A stretch of 64,000 bases of DNA, taken from positions 186,001 through 250,000 of the forward strand of contig JAJTTP010000011.1 of NCBI GenBank assembly GCA_023313575.1, given 5' to 3'. The notes beneath the pieces were generated by a model. That model was not told the origin of the DNA and made no database searches. It saw nothing but the letters and a program-made list of their open reading frames with translations. The DNA is from Eutypella sp. D-1 (taxonomy: Eukaryota; Ascomycota; Sordariomycetes; Xylariales; Diatrypaceae). The translations under genes and the position numbers were made by a program. Shown piece by piece: positions 25,101-36,211 of the stretch (positions within the stretch are counted from its first letter, which is position 1; every line of letters begins with the position of its first letter).

Positions 25101-27264
25101 ATGCTTAATCAAGTACGTATGCTGCAGGGAAACGCTTGAGCTTAGAAGGCATGGCCATGACGCTCATCAATACATTGCAAAACAAAAAAGAAGAAACAGA
25201 AGAAGAACAAAAAAGAAACAGCTGCATTCGCCTGCTCGCACCCGCCCCTCCCCCACAACGCTTTATCATCATTAACTTCGGGGAGGGCCCAAACTTGGAC
25301 AGACACTGGGATTCCTGGCCGAGTTGACACTTGCATCTCCGACTGTCCGGGCCGACTCTCGGTGCTATCTATTGTCTTATATACCTCCCCTCGCCCTGAC
25401 ACGCTTTCAAAGCTGGATACATCAGGGTGTCTCTAGTCAGACGATAGCCTCTATAATGCCCACTCATGATCTATCTCGTAGATAACGCTTGACTATAAAG
25501 TAGTTTTATGCATAAAGGTTTTAAGGTTGGGCCACAATGGTTTACAGCAGTCAAGGTTTTTCTTTTTCGTTTCAGGACAGCATGATTCCAGAATACCGTC
25601 CGTCGACGACGTCGCAGTCGGGCTAATGGGGGTATCATACGCAGATAGATAGGTCTTGGGTGGCATCGATCTGCCCGTTTTGTCACATCGCCGGCCGGCG
25701 CTGTTGCATGCGATGTCCTCCTCTCTCCCCCCTCCCCCCTTTTTTCGTACCTGGCAGCAAGCAGACGCAGGCGAACACACGGTTGTCACATTCCATCACA
25801 TGCGTACATGCGTCCGAGACACTACTCTGGCTCATTACTATAATCACACCATCCCCAATTTTCCTGTCTTACTTTGCTTCTTCTATTTCTTTTCTTTCTT
25901 TCTGGCTGCATATAGGTTGACAGGCAAATAGGCAAAGTAGGTAGGTAGATAGTTGCATGTGCAACACTTGAACCATCTATATTGCTAGTAAGTGAACTAC
26001 ATATTAGGCAATATTGTGGATTATCAGGTTGCCGAGCATTGTTCATTCAGGGCGTTCAGGGCCGGGTGATGGCCCATCTCGGCTAGATTTAGCTCTGACG
26101 CTGTGATGGCTTGCCTTAGCGCTGCGATCCTCTGTGGAGTCGTCGCTAAAGTATCAACGACAGCAACCTTGAACTTGCTAACGTAGTACCCGTCAACCCG
26201 TGGCCCGTGAATATGCGCGGGTGGTTGATCAGTGCCAACCAGGGCAGCCAAGACTATACATACTATGTATAAAGGTTAACTACAAGGGTCCTTCTCAACT
26301 TCATCTACATACATATGGATCGCGTAAATATGAAATACGTCCTGTCAACATAAAACTTCAACTCGGTTCGAGATTGCGGGGGAAATCTTCCATACTTGAA
26401 ATACCTACTTCAGGGCTGAGCGTAATTGGAGATTAGCGTGCGTACACAGAGAGAGAGATACCATAGGGAACAAGAAACGACGTGGAGGTGGCGCATTGGA
26501 ACAGCACCCGTGGACATAAGTTATCAAATAGGAGTATCAAAAGAGTGCTGATAAGTGGTGATCCCTGGCATCCTTCACGATGAAATGTTACGCATCTGGT
26601 TACATATCCGGTTAGAATACTCCAGAATAATAGTCCCTTTTATAAACTTGACTCCTCTTTTTAACTAAAACCAAAAGAAAAAAACAGCCCATGCTGGCCC
26701 ATGTAAACGCCCATGCAACTTCTCATGCAACTCATTACTTGCACCAGCCCTGGAGGTGGTCCAGGCCAACAACAGCTAACATCCGATTCAGGGTATCCCA
26801 TCCGGGGTGCGGTGCTCATCCAGGGTAGAACAAGGTAGGGCAGAATAACTAACTACTAGTTATGGGGGTGGGAGATCTCAGGGAATTGTGTTAGCTGTGC
26901 TGTGTGTTTGATCTTCAAATCGTTTCTTTTCCCTTCTTCCTCGATCTCCAACTTACTTGCATCGTTCATTGATGTATTGTGTTGTCGTATATGCGTATGT
27001 GCATGTATGCGTAGGTGTGCGCCAATTCGACGACCCGCGCGCATTTTAGGCACACGGCGTTGGGGGTGAAACTGCGAATAGAGAAAGGAACAAAATTCCG
27101 AAGCAGGGCCAAACTCGGTGATCGTCACCGCAGCAGTGCGCGCGTGCGTGCCACTTGAGATTAGGATCGAGCAAGCCACCAAAGACGCCCCGAGCCCCCC
27201 TATCGTTCCAAGGAAAACATCTGCTCCCCGGACCAGGCACCGACCAGTTCCATCCAATCAATCC
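22175..27264. other. gene-poor stretch, 5.1 kb
   Basis: Begins with the QCR6 3' UTR (AATAAA at 22605-22610 among A-rich sequence). The remainder has CCCCGG repeats near 23527-23550, a CTTT microsatellite at 23841-23859, TATA/TACA runs near 23925-23970, and TACCTAGGTAGGTAG near 24130. Open frames reach 196 residues (22671-23261, minus) but show no domain, intron logic or composition typical of the real genes here. No RNA gene is recognised. Confidence 0.6.
23841..23859. repeat. CTTT microsatellite
   Basis: About 4.75 copies of CTTT after a T-run in non-coding sequence. Confidence 0.8.
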
Positions 27265-29171
27265 ATGGCGAATATCGGTATCCCGAACCACGTAGAGACC
27301 AGCGCGGGCCGAGGCAGCAGCAGCAGCAGCAGTAGCAGGGAGGAGGGCGAGAAGAAGCAGGACCACGGCCACACCAACGCCGCCTTCGCGATGGCTGCGA
27401 CTGTGGCGGCTAGTGACAACGACGACAAGATGCAGCTCGCGGGATACGAGCTGGACACGGCCCCGAGCGGGTCTTCCTCCGTCGTCAACAAGAAGAACGG
27501 CCACCTGCGCCTCGGCTCTGACGATGGTGGTGGCGGCGACGCCAACGATCCCGGCCGCATCGCGTCGCGGGGCCCGGACGCATCCGCAGACGCTGAGTCG
27601 GTCGGCGAGGGCGACGCCAACAGTGCCCACTATAAGGTTTACAAGAGGAGGTGGTTCGGGTTGCTGCAGCTGACCCTGATGAATATCATCGTGAGCTGGG
27701 ATGTAAGTTAGCGCCCCTCCCCCCCCTTCCCCCAAAGTGTATTGCTTCCTGAGCTAGTGTTATATATATCAATTTTCAAAAAGGAACCCTATCGGCTGAC
27801 CCAAACAAGTGGATGACATTCGCTCCCGTCGCGCAGCAGGCGGCGAGCTACTACAACACGTCGGAGACGGCGATCAACTGGCTGTCGACGGGGTTCCTGT
27901 TCGCCTTCGTCGTGATGGTCCCGGTGACCATATACACGCTGCACCTGGGGCCGAAGTCGTCGATCGTGACGTCGGCGGTGCTGATCCTGATCGGGAACTG
28001 GATCCGGTTCGCGGGCTCGCACTCGCGCGACAGCGGCCGTGGCATCTTCGGCGTCGTCATGTTCGGCCAGGTCCTCGTCGGCCTCGCCCAGCCCTTCGTC
28101 CTCAGCGCCCCGACCAGCTACTCCGACATGTGGTTCACCAGCCGCGGCCGCGTCGCCGCCACCGCCCTCACCAGCCTCGCCAACCCTTTCGGCGCCGCTC
28201 TCGGCCAGCTCATCGTCCCCATGATGGTTTCGGGGCCACCCGACGTCTCCTCCGCCGTGCTCTACGTCTCCATCATCGTACGTCACTGTTACCCCCTCTG
28301 AGGCACTCGCCCAACCGTACCTAGGTATACCCTAGGTATAGGCCGAGGTACCTAATGAGAATGATTACTGACAAAGCGCGTGCACAAACCCCCCATGTTC
28401 TAGTCAAGCGTCTGCGCCATCCCATCGTTCTTCATCCCAGCAGCGCCGCCGACGCCACCGGGGCCGTCGGGCGCGACGCCGAAGGCGTCGCTGCGGGACT
28501 CGATCCCGATGCTGCGGTCGCTGGAGGTGTGGTTGCTGCTGGTGCCGTTCTCGATCTACGTGGGGCTGTTCAACAGCGTGTCGTCGCTGCTGAACCAGGT
28601 GATGGTGCCGTACGGGTTCAGCGCGGACGAGGCGGGGATCGCAGGCGCGCTGCTGATCGTGGTGGGGCTCGTGGCGTCAGCGGTGACGAGCCCGGTGCTG
28701 GACCGCACGCGCGCCTTCGTGCCCGCCATCAAGGCCGCCGTGCCCCTCATCGGCCTCTGCTACCTCGTCTTCGTCTGGATGCCGGCCACCCGCGCCCTCG
28801 CGGGGCCCTATGTCGTGCTCTCCGCCCTCGGCGCCGCGAGCTTCAGCCTCGTCCCCGTCGTCCTCGAGTTCCTCTGCGAGCTCAGCCACCCCTCGAGTCC
28901 CGCCGTCACCAGCACCATCGCCTGGGCCGGCGGCCAGCTGCTCGGCGGCCTCTTCATCGTCATCAGTGATGCCCTGCGCGACGACGTCGGCTCCGACGAC
29001 GAACCACCCGGGAACCTCCGCCCCGCGCTCGTCTTCTCCGCTGTTGTCGCCCTCGTAGCCGTCCCGCTCCCGCTTACCCTCGGTCTCTTCGGCAGGCGCG
29101 ACAGGCTTGCCGTGAGGCGCATCATCAGCGACGATAGGAGTAGTAGTAATGGCGCGCGGGCGCAGCCGTAG
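27265..29171 (+). CDS. MFS transporter, FLVCR/SLC49-like
   Basis: Three exons, 27265-27702, 27810-28277 and 28404-29171, all joined in phase 0, give 557 residues. Introns have GTAAGT/GTACGT donors and CTGAC or ACTGAC branch sites. The first ~120 residues are disordered and Ser/Glu/Lys-rich; the membrane part starts [20 protein letters not shown] and shows about 12 hydrophobic segments, with a loop after the sixth ([14 protein letters not shown]). The [10 protein letters not shown] stretch after TM1 (spliced across intron 1) and overall layout suggest the FLVCR/SLC49 branch of the major facilitator superfamily, some members of which move heme, choline or similar solutes. The fungal substrate is not known to me. 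The start is the first in-frame ATG and has a weak context; the disordered N-terminus means a later ATG would not affect transport. Confidence 0.85.
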
Positions 29172-30818
29172 GTCGTAGAAATTGGGGTTCTTTTTTTATC
29201 TTTTCTTTTCACTCCCGCCTTTTGCGCCTTGTTCAAGTCGTTGCTTTCCCCCCCCCCTCAACCCCACAATCTCTTCTCACTTTTTTTAAGACGCAGGAAA
29301 CTGAGCTGGGCCAGCCGGATCAAAACGAGGCTAGGCCAGATATCAATCTATACTGATGATGTGGAGGAGTCCGGGGCATGAGGGGGGTTTAACTCGGCGC
29401 GGTCATTGGGCCATGCGGAAGGAAGCGCCTCTGCGATGCTACGTGATGATGCGACGGAGGGGACGGGGGCGGGTGGCATGGCCGGCTGGGCTGGACAGAC
29501 GGACAGTGGAAAAAAGAGAGACGATGGGTGGCCCGGAACGGGATGCGAACATGGTTTTCGGCAGCTTCCCTTCACCTCTTTATTTCATCAACATCGCGTC
29601 GGTTTTATTGCCGGTAGTATAACTCACACACGCTGCCGCGTTGATGAAGGGGGGTTTCTCATCGCTGTGGTGTACACTGGCATTTCCTATCACGCACGCG
29701 AGCGAGCGGGAGGGCTGAGGTCCGGGATGGACGGATGGATGATGGGATGGGATGATTGCACTAATGTTTATACCCCCCCAGCATACGCGCACAGCCATAC
29801 CGGGAAGACCACAATGCATGATGATAACCATTGACGACATTTTCAATTTTTTGCTCTTGCAGCATACATACATACATACATACATACATACATACATACA
29901 TACATACATACACACATATATATATATATATATATACGTACATGAATGTCCCATACAAACTAAGGGGTAAAATAGATAAATAATAGGAGTCCCGAATACG
30001 ACTTATCGTCGCGGTACTACTTCGTTTTGCTAAATTCTTGGGGGGGCATTATTATACAAACCGTCCGGAGGCAGGAGAAGAAGCCCATATCATATTCGCA
30101 TTCGCCATTCCATCACCTGACTGCTGCCCCCATCTCCATTGTATGTGACTAACAACCAGCCGTCGTCTTTACTTACTTTTACACCATCTAGTCTGCTTGA
30201 AATCATTCTCTCATCAGTGGGGGGATATGCAAAAAAAGCCTACGGGTGTAGCCCAAGATCCCATAACACGCAACTTTCTATCCCCGCTCCCGTACATCAA
30301 GTGTATAGGGGGTCAATAGTCTTACATTACAATATGCGGACGGGGCTATATCATGACGTAACAAGGCGGTGTACGGACGAGCATGGCTTGCTTCATTGAG
30401 TGCTTAATTCTACTATGTGCTGAGGCAGGGCCGGGGGAGGGGGGAGGGGGTGGTGGGGGTTTATAGATAACGATCCCCAACCCTCGTTGAAGCTGGGACG
30501 GACGGAAAGGGCCCGGCCCGGGACTGATGGTACGTGCTTTACGCTCTAGAGCTTGCGGTGGAATATGATGACAGGGTGTACCTGCTCTTATTCCGAGGAT
30601 ATATTAATTCTAAGTGGCGATAGCCGAATACGAGCGGAGGTAGGATGGGATGTATCGATGGATGGGGTGGAGGGGGCATGAGCTTATACACAAACAAGCG
30701 ATATCTCAGATAAAAGACGAAGGGATGATAGGGGCAAGGCGGGACAAAGGGAGCGGGCGAGGCCACAGCTAGAGACGGCGGAACCTAGCGTCTCCCTCGG
30801 ACACGGCGACGCATTTCC
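29172..30818. other. intergenic between convergent genes, 1.65 kb
   Basis: Shared 3' flank of the MFS gene and ERG27. Holds the compound CATA/TA microsatellite at 29863-29936 and a G-rich tract at about 30425-30460. The 124- and 72-residue frames across the microsatellite are produced by the repeat. Confidence 0.65.
29863..29936. repeat. compound CATA-TA microsatellite
   Basis: About twelve CATA units followed directly by a TA run, 74 bp in all, in non-coding DNA. Likely length-polymorphic. Confidence 0.9.
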
Positions 30819-32728
30819 TCAGTCCTCCTCGGACCGACGGCCGAGGGCGAGCTCCCAGGCAGCCCTAAGCCTCTCGAGCTCGACCCAGCAGCGGCGGGCG
30901 TCTTGCTCGAAGCGGGCCTTGCGGTCCGCGGTGAGGATGGTGGCGTCCCATTTCCTGCCGCAGGACTTGCTGAGGAAGGAGAGGCTGCCGTCGTCGTCGT
31001 TGTCGTCGTCGCTGTCCTCGACCGTCTCGCCCACGCGGCCCCTCCATCCCCAGCCCTCGACCTCGGTGCGCTTGGGCGCGGCGACGGTGCCGCGGCGGTC
31101 GCACGCGGAGCCCCACTTCGCGGGGGCTCGGGCGCGGAGCTCATCGTCGGAGGCGGTTAGGGCGAGCCAGGCGGGCGCGCACGCCGCTAGGTACGGCCAA
31201 GTCACGTGCCAGGGGGATCCGAGCAGGCGCGAGAGGTGCACGACCATGGTGTACCAGAAGTAGAGGAACCAGTTGAGCGGGAAGAGCGGGGTGCAGACGA
31301 CGCCCGGGTGGGAGAGGCAGAAGCGCGGGGGGCGGGCCGGCGCGCCCGTCGTCGTCACGACGCCTACCGAAGTGGACCCGGACGCCACGGACGACGTCGG
31401 GGTCGGCGTCGCGGAGTCCGGGGATGTGGATGTGGAGGTGGTGGTGGACGCGGAGATGGAGTGGGTCGAGGCGGAGAGGTCGGCGGTGGCATAGAGGGGG
31501 GAGGACATCTTGACGAAAGAGGTGGAGAAGTAGGACCTGGTGAGGGGTCGGATGCTTGGTAGATCCGCGGATAGGGTGATGAGGTCGGTGATGCGTTTAC
31601 TGCTCTCGTACGGTGGGGCCGAAACCCGCGCTTGGAAGTCGTCCATGTCGAGGTGCTCCTCGCCGGCGTCGATGCTGCTCACCCAGACAACGCGGCCAGG
31701 GGGGATGGGGCTGCTGCCGCCGCCGCCGTTGCCGTCGTTGATCGGGCGCGCCAGCAGCGGCATTAACTCGTGCGCCAGTATGTAGTGGCCGAACAGGTTG
31801 GCGCAGAAGACTTCGGCGAGCTCAGGCGGATCTTCAGGCGTATGATCCGACAACACTTGCTTTTCCTCGTCATCGTCGTCGTCCCCTTTCTCCCCGCCGT
31901 CTTCCTCATTCTCGATCCCCGCCGCCACCTTCGCCTTCCGTAGCATCTCGCGGGTGTCCAGGACGGCGCGAGGCAGCAAAGCCTTAAAGGCGGGATAGGT
32001 GACGGATTGGATGAGGCCGACGGATAGGAACTGGGGGAGAACACGGGACCAGCTGATGCCAGCCCAGCCGCCGATGCCGGCGTTGAGCACGATGGCGTCG
32101 AGGCGCGGAAGGTCGAGCTCCGCGCCGGCGGCGGTGACGCCCGTGGGATCCGCGATGGTGCCGTGTACGAGGCGGTCGGCGACGTGGTAGACGGAGCCTA
32201 AGTCGCAGAGGTCGAGCTCGGCGCTCAGGAGGTGAACGCGATCGATAACCTTCTGGGGGTCGTACTCATGGTGGTCGGAGCTGGTGTCGGAACCGGGGCC
32301 GTGGCCGTAGCCGTACCGGCTGCGCAGAGGGGCGGAAGTCTCGGCGGTGTGGTGAAGGTGCGCTCGCAATACCCTAATGGAGTCGGCGGACTTCGCGACG
32401 GACCGGGTGGTCGGGATAAGAATTAGGTGGGAGTTTAGGGACCGGGTAGCAAGGAATTCATCTATTAATCGTTGGCCGATACTAAGACCAACGCCGCTGT
32501 TTTGGTGATAATGCATAGGAGTTTGTCGTCAGTCTGGGGATGGCCCTGAAAAGAAAAAAGCCAAAAAGAAAAAAAAAAAAAGGTATATAGATGGATGCAT
32601 GGATTACGGGCGTTTTATGGACATGAGTGAACTGAAGCTCCTCTCTCTACCTACCTATTCGCGCCGGTGACAAGAACGAAATACTGCTCCTCGCTCGGAA
32701 CATCCGCCCATGGTGGAAGTGATGCCAT
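30819..32728 (-). CDS. ERG27: 3-ketosteroid (sterol C-3 keto) reductase
   Basis: Two exons: 32728-32655 and 32496-30819, giving 583 residues. The 158-nt intron has GTAGGT, a CTGAC branch and ACCAAAACAG. Exon 1 encodes MASLPPWADVPSEEQYFVLV then TGAN; joining completes the Rossmann cofactor motif TGANSGVGLSIG at about residues 21-32. Other short-chain dehydrogenase marks are NAG at 163-165, a Ser pair at 298-299 and YESSK at 321-325 (catalytic Tyr and Lys). The enzyme reduces the 3-keto group during C-4 demethylation of sterols in the ER, next to ERG25/26/28, and is the known target of fenhexamid-type fungicides. The sequence has an acidic loop (about 219-238) and a Ser/Thr/Pro-rich insertion (about 370-410) that look lineage-specific. 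A hydrophobic stretch near 430 may attach it to the membrane. An ATG at 32516 lies in the intron and would lose the nucleotide-binding motif. Confidence 0.93.
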
Positions 32729-34900
32729 GACGAGAAGTTTTGGTCGAGTGGAGGTCGGTGTCAGAGGTGTCGTAGTCGAGGGGTTCCCGTAGTTAAAATT
32801 AATACTGAATGCTTAATAGGTAAACAAAATCAGGTATGCAAACGGCTCCTTGAATACCTGGGTAGGGATCTAGATGAATACTGGTGATGATGATGATGGT
32901 GATTATGAAGGTAATGATGGTGATTATGAAGGTAATGATGGTGATTATGAAGGTAATGATGGTGATTATGAAGGTAATGATGGTGATTATGAAGGTAATG
33001 ATGGTGATTATGAAGGTAATGATGGTGATTATGAAGGTAATGATGGTGATTATGATTGTTCCTCCAGGACGACACCTCGTGTGTCCTACCACAAGCCGTT
33101 AATAACAAACCTGCCGATGTTTCATGTCATCTGGCAAGTCGATCCCCCCCTCAGGCTGTAGTGGTAGGTTATGTGTTTTGCGGTGAATGGGCTTGGGAAC
33201 AACATAAGAGGAGGAAGAGAGGTCGAGGTGGATAGGAAGATGGATTAGTTACGTACAGACATACCTATGCTGCTCTGTAAGTAAGTACTTCCAAGGTTAG
33301 TAGTAGCTCTAAAGCTACTTAGTAGGAAATTATCCACTATCTTATCAGGTATTATAGGGGTCCAGAGGAGAGCTCTAGACGAATACAACAGTGCATCGGC
33401 ACTTCAGTATAACTACCGACATATCTACTCCGTACCTAAGTAGCTTAGGTAGGTATGTATTCACTAGGTACGTGAGTACCTAGGTATGTAGAAAATAGAG
33501 TTAAGCACATATAAGAGCAATCACATGCAGAACCTTGGAATCCCTTCTATAAGTGTTCTATAGAGGAATTGATGCCAATGCCATGTAACAGCAAGCGATT
33601 CTCTTGAAATTTTGGAATGTTTCTTAGAGATTCTCCAGAGAAGTCTTCAATCCTTGCTTATTTGGTTCCTTTTTCATAGCTATGCCTCTAGTTATAGAAA
33701 ACGTCTGCATAGAACCTATTGATGCTCTACCCTCAGGTGAACATCTCTTACTCAAGTTACACCACTAAACTTAGGTACGTAGGTTCCAAGCTGGGTACTA
33801 TGTCAGGGGAGGGGGGATAAAGTGTGGTATCAGGGGTAATATCCCTCGGCTAGTACTACTACAAGGTCTGATTTTCAGGTACAAGATCAGAAGATGATGG
33901 CATGCTTTTTTTTTTTAATACCTTGCCTGCTTACATACATCCCATGTCTTCACCTTGTCCCTCGGCCCCGTTACCTCCCGCCCTCCGGCCGTCTGGCCGG
34001 CTTACTTACTTGCCTAGGCTACTCCTCTCAATTAATTGCATAGAAGGAACGCCGCGGGGGCAGTTGAATGGTGCAGAATACGATACTTATAGGTATTTAT
34101 AGTCAAGTCGGATACCACTCACTCAGCATTCCAAGATTTGCAGGTGAAAACCCCTAAACCCAAACTGAACGGATCAGAACCTAAAAATCCCGAGAGGAAT
34201 ACCTAGAATACATAAAGTAGGTAGATCAATCACCAATAAATAAATGTATCAAATAACTCTCTGCTCTTGAAGTTCTTTCTCTTGTCACCCTTCTCTTCCG
34301 TCTCTCCTCCTCTGATCCAAACCAACTCCCTCCTAAATACACACACATAACACATCTCTTTCTCTCCCGGGCATTTACCTACGCTACCTACAGCAGTACT
34401 CATAGCCCATGCTGTATGGACCCACGTTGTTTAATATTAGCGGCACCCTACCAAGCCTACCCGACTATAAACATACATACAAGACTGAAGAGGACCCGGG
34501 ATTTCAGGGATTCCATCACGTCGTTTACTCACGCTACCCCTACACCCTACCCTGCCTTGGCAGATACGCCTCGAAAGAGAGAACCCTGAGTACCTGAGAA
34601 AAGTAATTGTTAAATTAAGGAAGCCCCTCCCTCCTCTCTGTGACGTGCTCTCTCCGAGCGAGCCGGTAAAGACTAGACCAGGAGAAAGGAACGACGCAAA
34701 GATAAAATAGAAGAAGAAAGGGTGTGAAAAGCAACAGCAACTTCCTAACAGAAAAGAGATCAATCGATCCCCTTCCCTTTGCGCATTTGTGTATCGCGCC
34801 CGGGCCATCATCTACATAGCCTAGCCTACTACTACATATTACTCCATCGACGTACATACATAGCCCCCCCTCCCCCCCTCCCCCATCCCCCCCAAAAGCC
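32729..34900. other. divergent promoter region, 2.2 kb
   Basis: Lies between the divergent ERG27 and small-membrane-protein genes. It holds the 21-bp minisatellite (32898-33055), TACCTAGGTA-like words at 33430-33490, an AT-rich patch at 33.5-33.75 kb and, just before the downstream gene, a C-rich leader (34864-34893). No gene is recognised. Confidence 0.6.
32898..33055. repeat. 21-bp minisatellite, 7.5 copies
   Basis: Seven identical 21-bp units beginning ggtgattatgaag, plus a partial eighth. The unit is a multiple of three with no stop in several frames, so it opens frames on both strands (Gly-Asp-Tyr-Glu-Gly-Asn-Asp on plus; His/Asn/Tyr- or Ile/Thr-rich on minus). I regard these as repeat artefacts. 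It begins about 170 bp upstream of the ERG27 start codon. Confidence 0.92.
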
Positions 34901-35545
34901 ATGAACAAAATGCCCACGGACGAGTCGACGACGATGACCTGGCTCGCGCACGCCTTCCAGTCCCAGTTCCAGACGGCCGTGTCCACCCATGATGTCTGCT
35001 GGGCCATCATCGGCTGGATCTCCTTTTTCTTCGTAAGTGTTAACCTCTTCGCCTTTTTCTCTGGTGGCAAAAAGAAGAAAAAAAGAAGAACAGCAAGCCC
35101 GGGCCGCATCGCATCATATCGCATCGCATAATTTGTTATAAAAAAAAAAGTCGCAAACTGACAACCCCCTCTTATCCTTACGCGCGACGGCACACAGAAA
35201 CTCGTCAGCTTCGCCTTCATCGGTCCGACTCTCGGCCTGATCCTCTTTGACTTCTGTCTGTGGATCTGGAGGCTGGTGGTGGTGGCGGGGCCCCGCCGTT
35301 CCTCCTCCCCCTCCACCTCCACCTCTCCCTCTCCATCGAGAACCGCGCGACGACAGAATAACAAGGCGTCGCCGCCACCACCGCCGCCGCCGGAGCCAGA
35401 CTACGACGACCGCGGGCGCAACTACGCGATGCAGTCCGCGAAGGCCGCGGCCTCTTCCTCGAGCTCCGCGATACTCCCCCCGGGCGGTGCGGACGGGGCG
35501 GGCGAACACAGACGAGCGGGCTACGGGGGCGCGGCGCATCGTTGA
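34901..35545 (+). CDS. small membrane protein of unknown function
   Basis: Two exons, 34901-35032 and 35198-35545, encode 159 residues. The intron has GTAAGT, a CTGAC branch and CACACAG, phase 0. I do not recognise the family. What can be seen: a polar N-terminus with an amphipathic stretch (WLAHAFQSQFQTAV), then one long or two adjacent hydrophobic segments spanning the splice junction (about residues 33-75, ending FDFCLWIWRLVVV), a basic flank, a Ser/Thr/Pro-rich run, a poly-Pro tract ending PEPDYDD, and an Ala/Ser-rich tail. The clean splice signals, matching hydrophobicity on both sides of the join and GC-rich codons argue that it is real. The basic residues after the hydrophobic part suggest a cytosolic proline-rich tail. 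Confidence 0.65.
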
Positions 35546-36211
35546 CGGGGTGTTTGATTTTTTTTATAATTGACTTCGACTTGCGACAGTGGGTGTAATG
35601 AAAGACGACAAGGACAGCGATAGAAACCCACTGTACTCGCAACTCAAGGTATATGGGTGGATGGATGGATGGGATGGACAGGTGGGATGGGGTTTCGGCG
35701 AAACGGAACGGCTTTTCTTTTTTCTTGAGGGAGTTTCATTCCAACCCCTCTTTGCTTTCTTGGGTCTCTCTTCATATATACCTACACGGTCATAAACCCC
35801 TTAGGGCTTACGGGGCTCACTACACCTAGAAGAGAGGAAGAAATAATGGCACAACAAAAAAAACAAACAAACACCCCCAATAAGGGAAGAACGCATCCAT
35901 AGAAATATGATGTTACATTTATACTATATCCCCTCCATATTTTGCCTGCCTGCTCGCCTACCTGCTTACCAGCCCGCGCGCCCGCCCGTCCGTCCGGCCG
36001 TCCGTACCGTTCCATTCGTTGGCTCGTTCCATCGTCCAAGAACATACATATATTTAGTCTAGTATAGCGTATTCTGTGCGACCCAGCCCTTATAATATCC
36101 CATGTCCTACCCCCAGCCCAGCCCCGTCCTATCCCGTTGCGTCCCGTCCGCTCCTTTCCCCCCCATCTTGTTCTAGCCCTTCACCTTTGTAGCCCCCGGG
36201 CCGGGGAGTTT
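35546..36211. other. intergenic between convergent genes, 0.67 kb
   Basis: 3' flanks of the small membrane protein gene and HOM6. GGAT/GGATG repeats at about 35655-35690. Nothing else is seen. Confidence 0.6.

Noticed and set aside
27046..27735. 229-residue minus-strand frame across the first MFS exon
   Set aside because: Low-complexity Val/Ala runs that mirror Ser/Asp codons of the real exon.
29863..29940. Regular CATA units as a possible CRISPR-like array
   Set aside because: Pure microsatellite without unique spacers, in a eukaryotic genome.
32799..33161. Overlapping 72-97-residue repeat frames on both strands (DGDYEGN, HNHHHYL, IITIITF types)
   Set aside because: Created by a 21-bp tandem repeat with no stop codon; no evidence of translation.
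34145..34165. Telomere-like CCCCTAAACCC
   Set aside because: Less than two units of TTAGGG complement; not an interstitial telomere array.
34615..35364. 249-residue minus-strand frame
   Set aside because: Covers the small membrane protein exon and leader in antisense; the plus-strand model has splice signals and coherent hydrophobicity.
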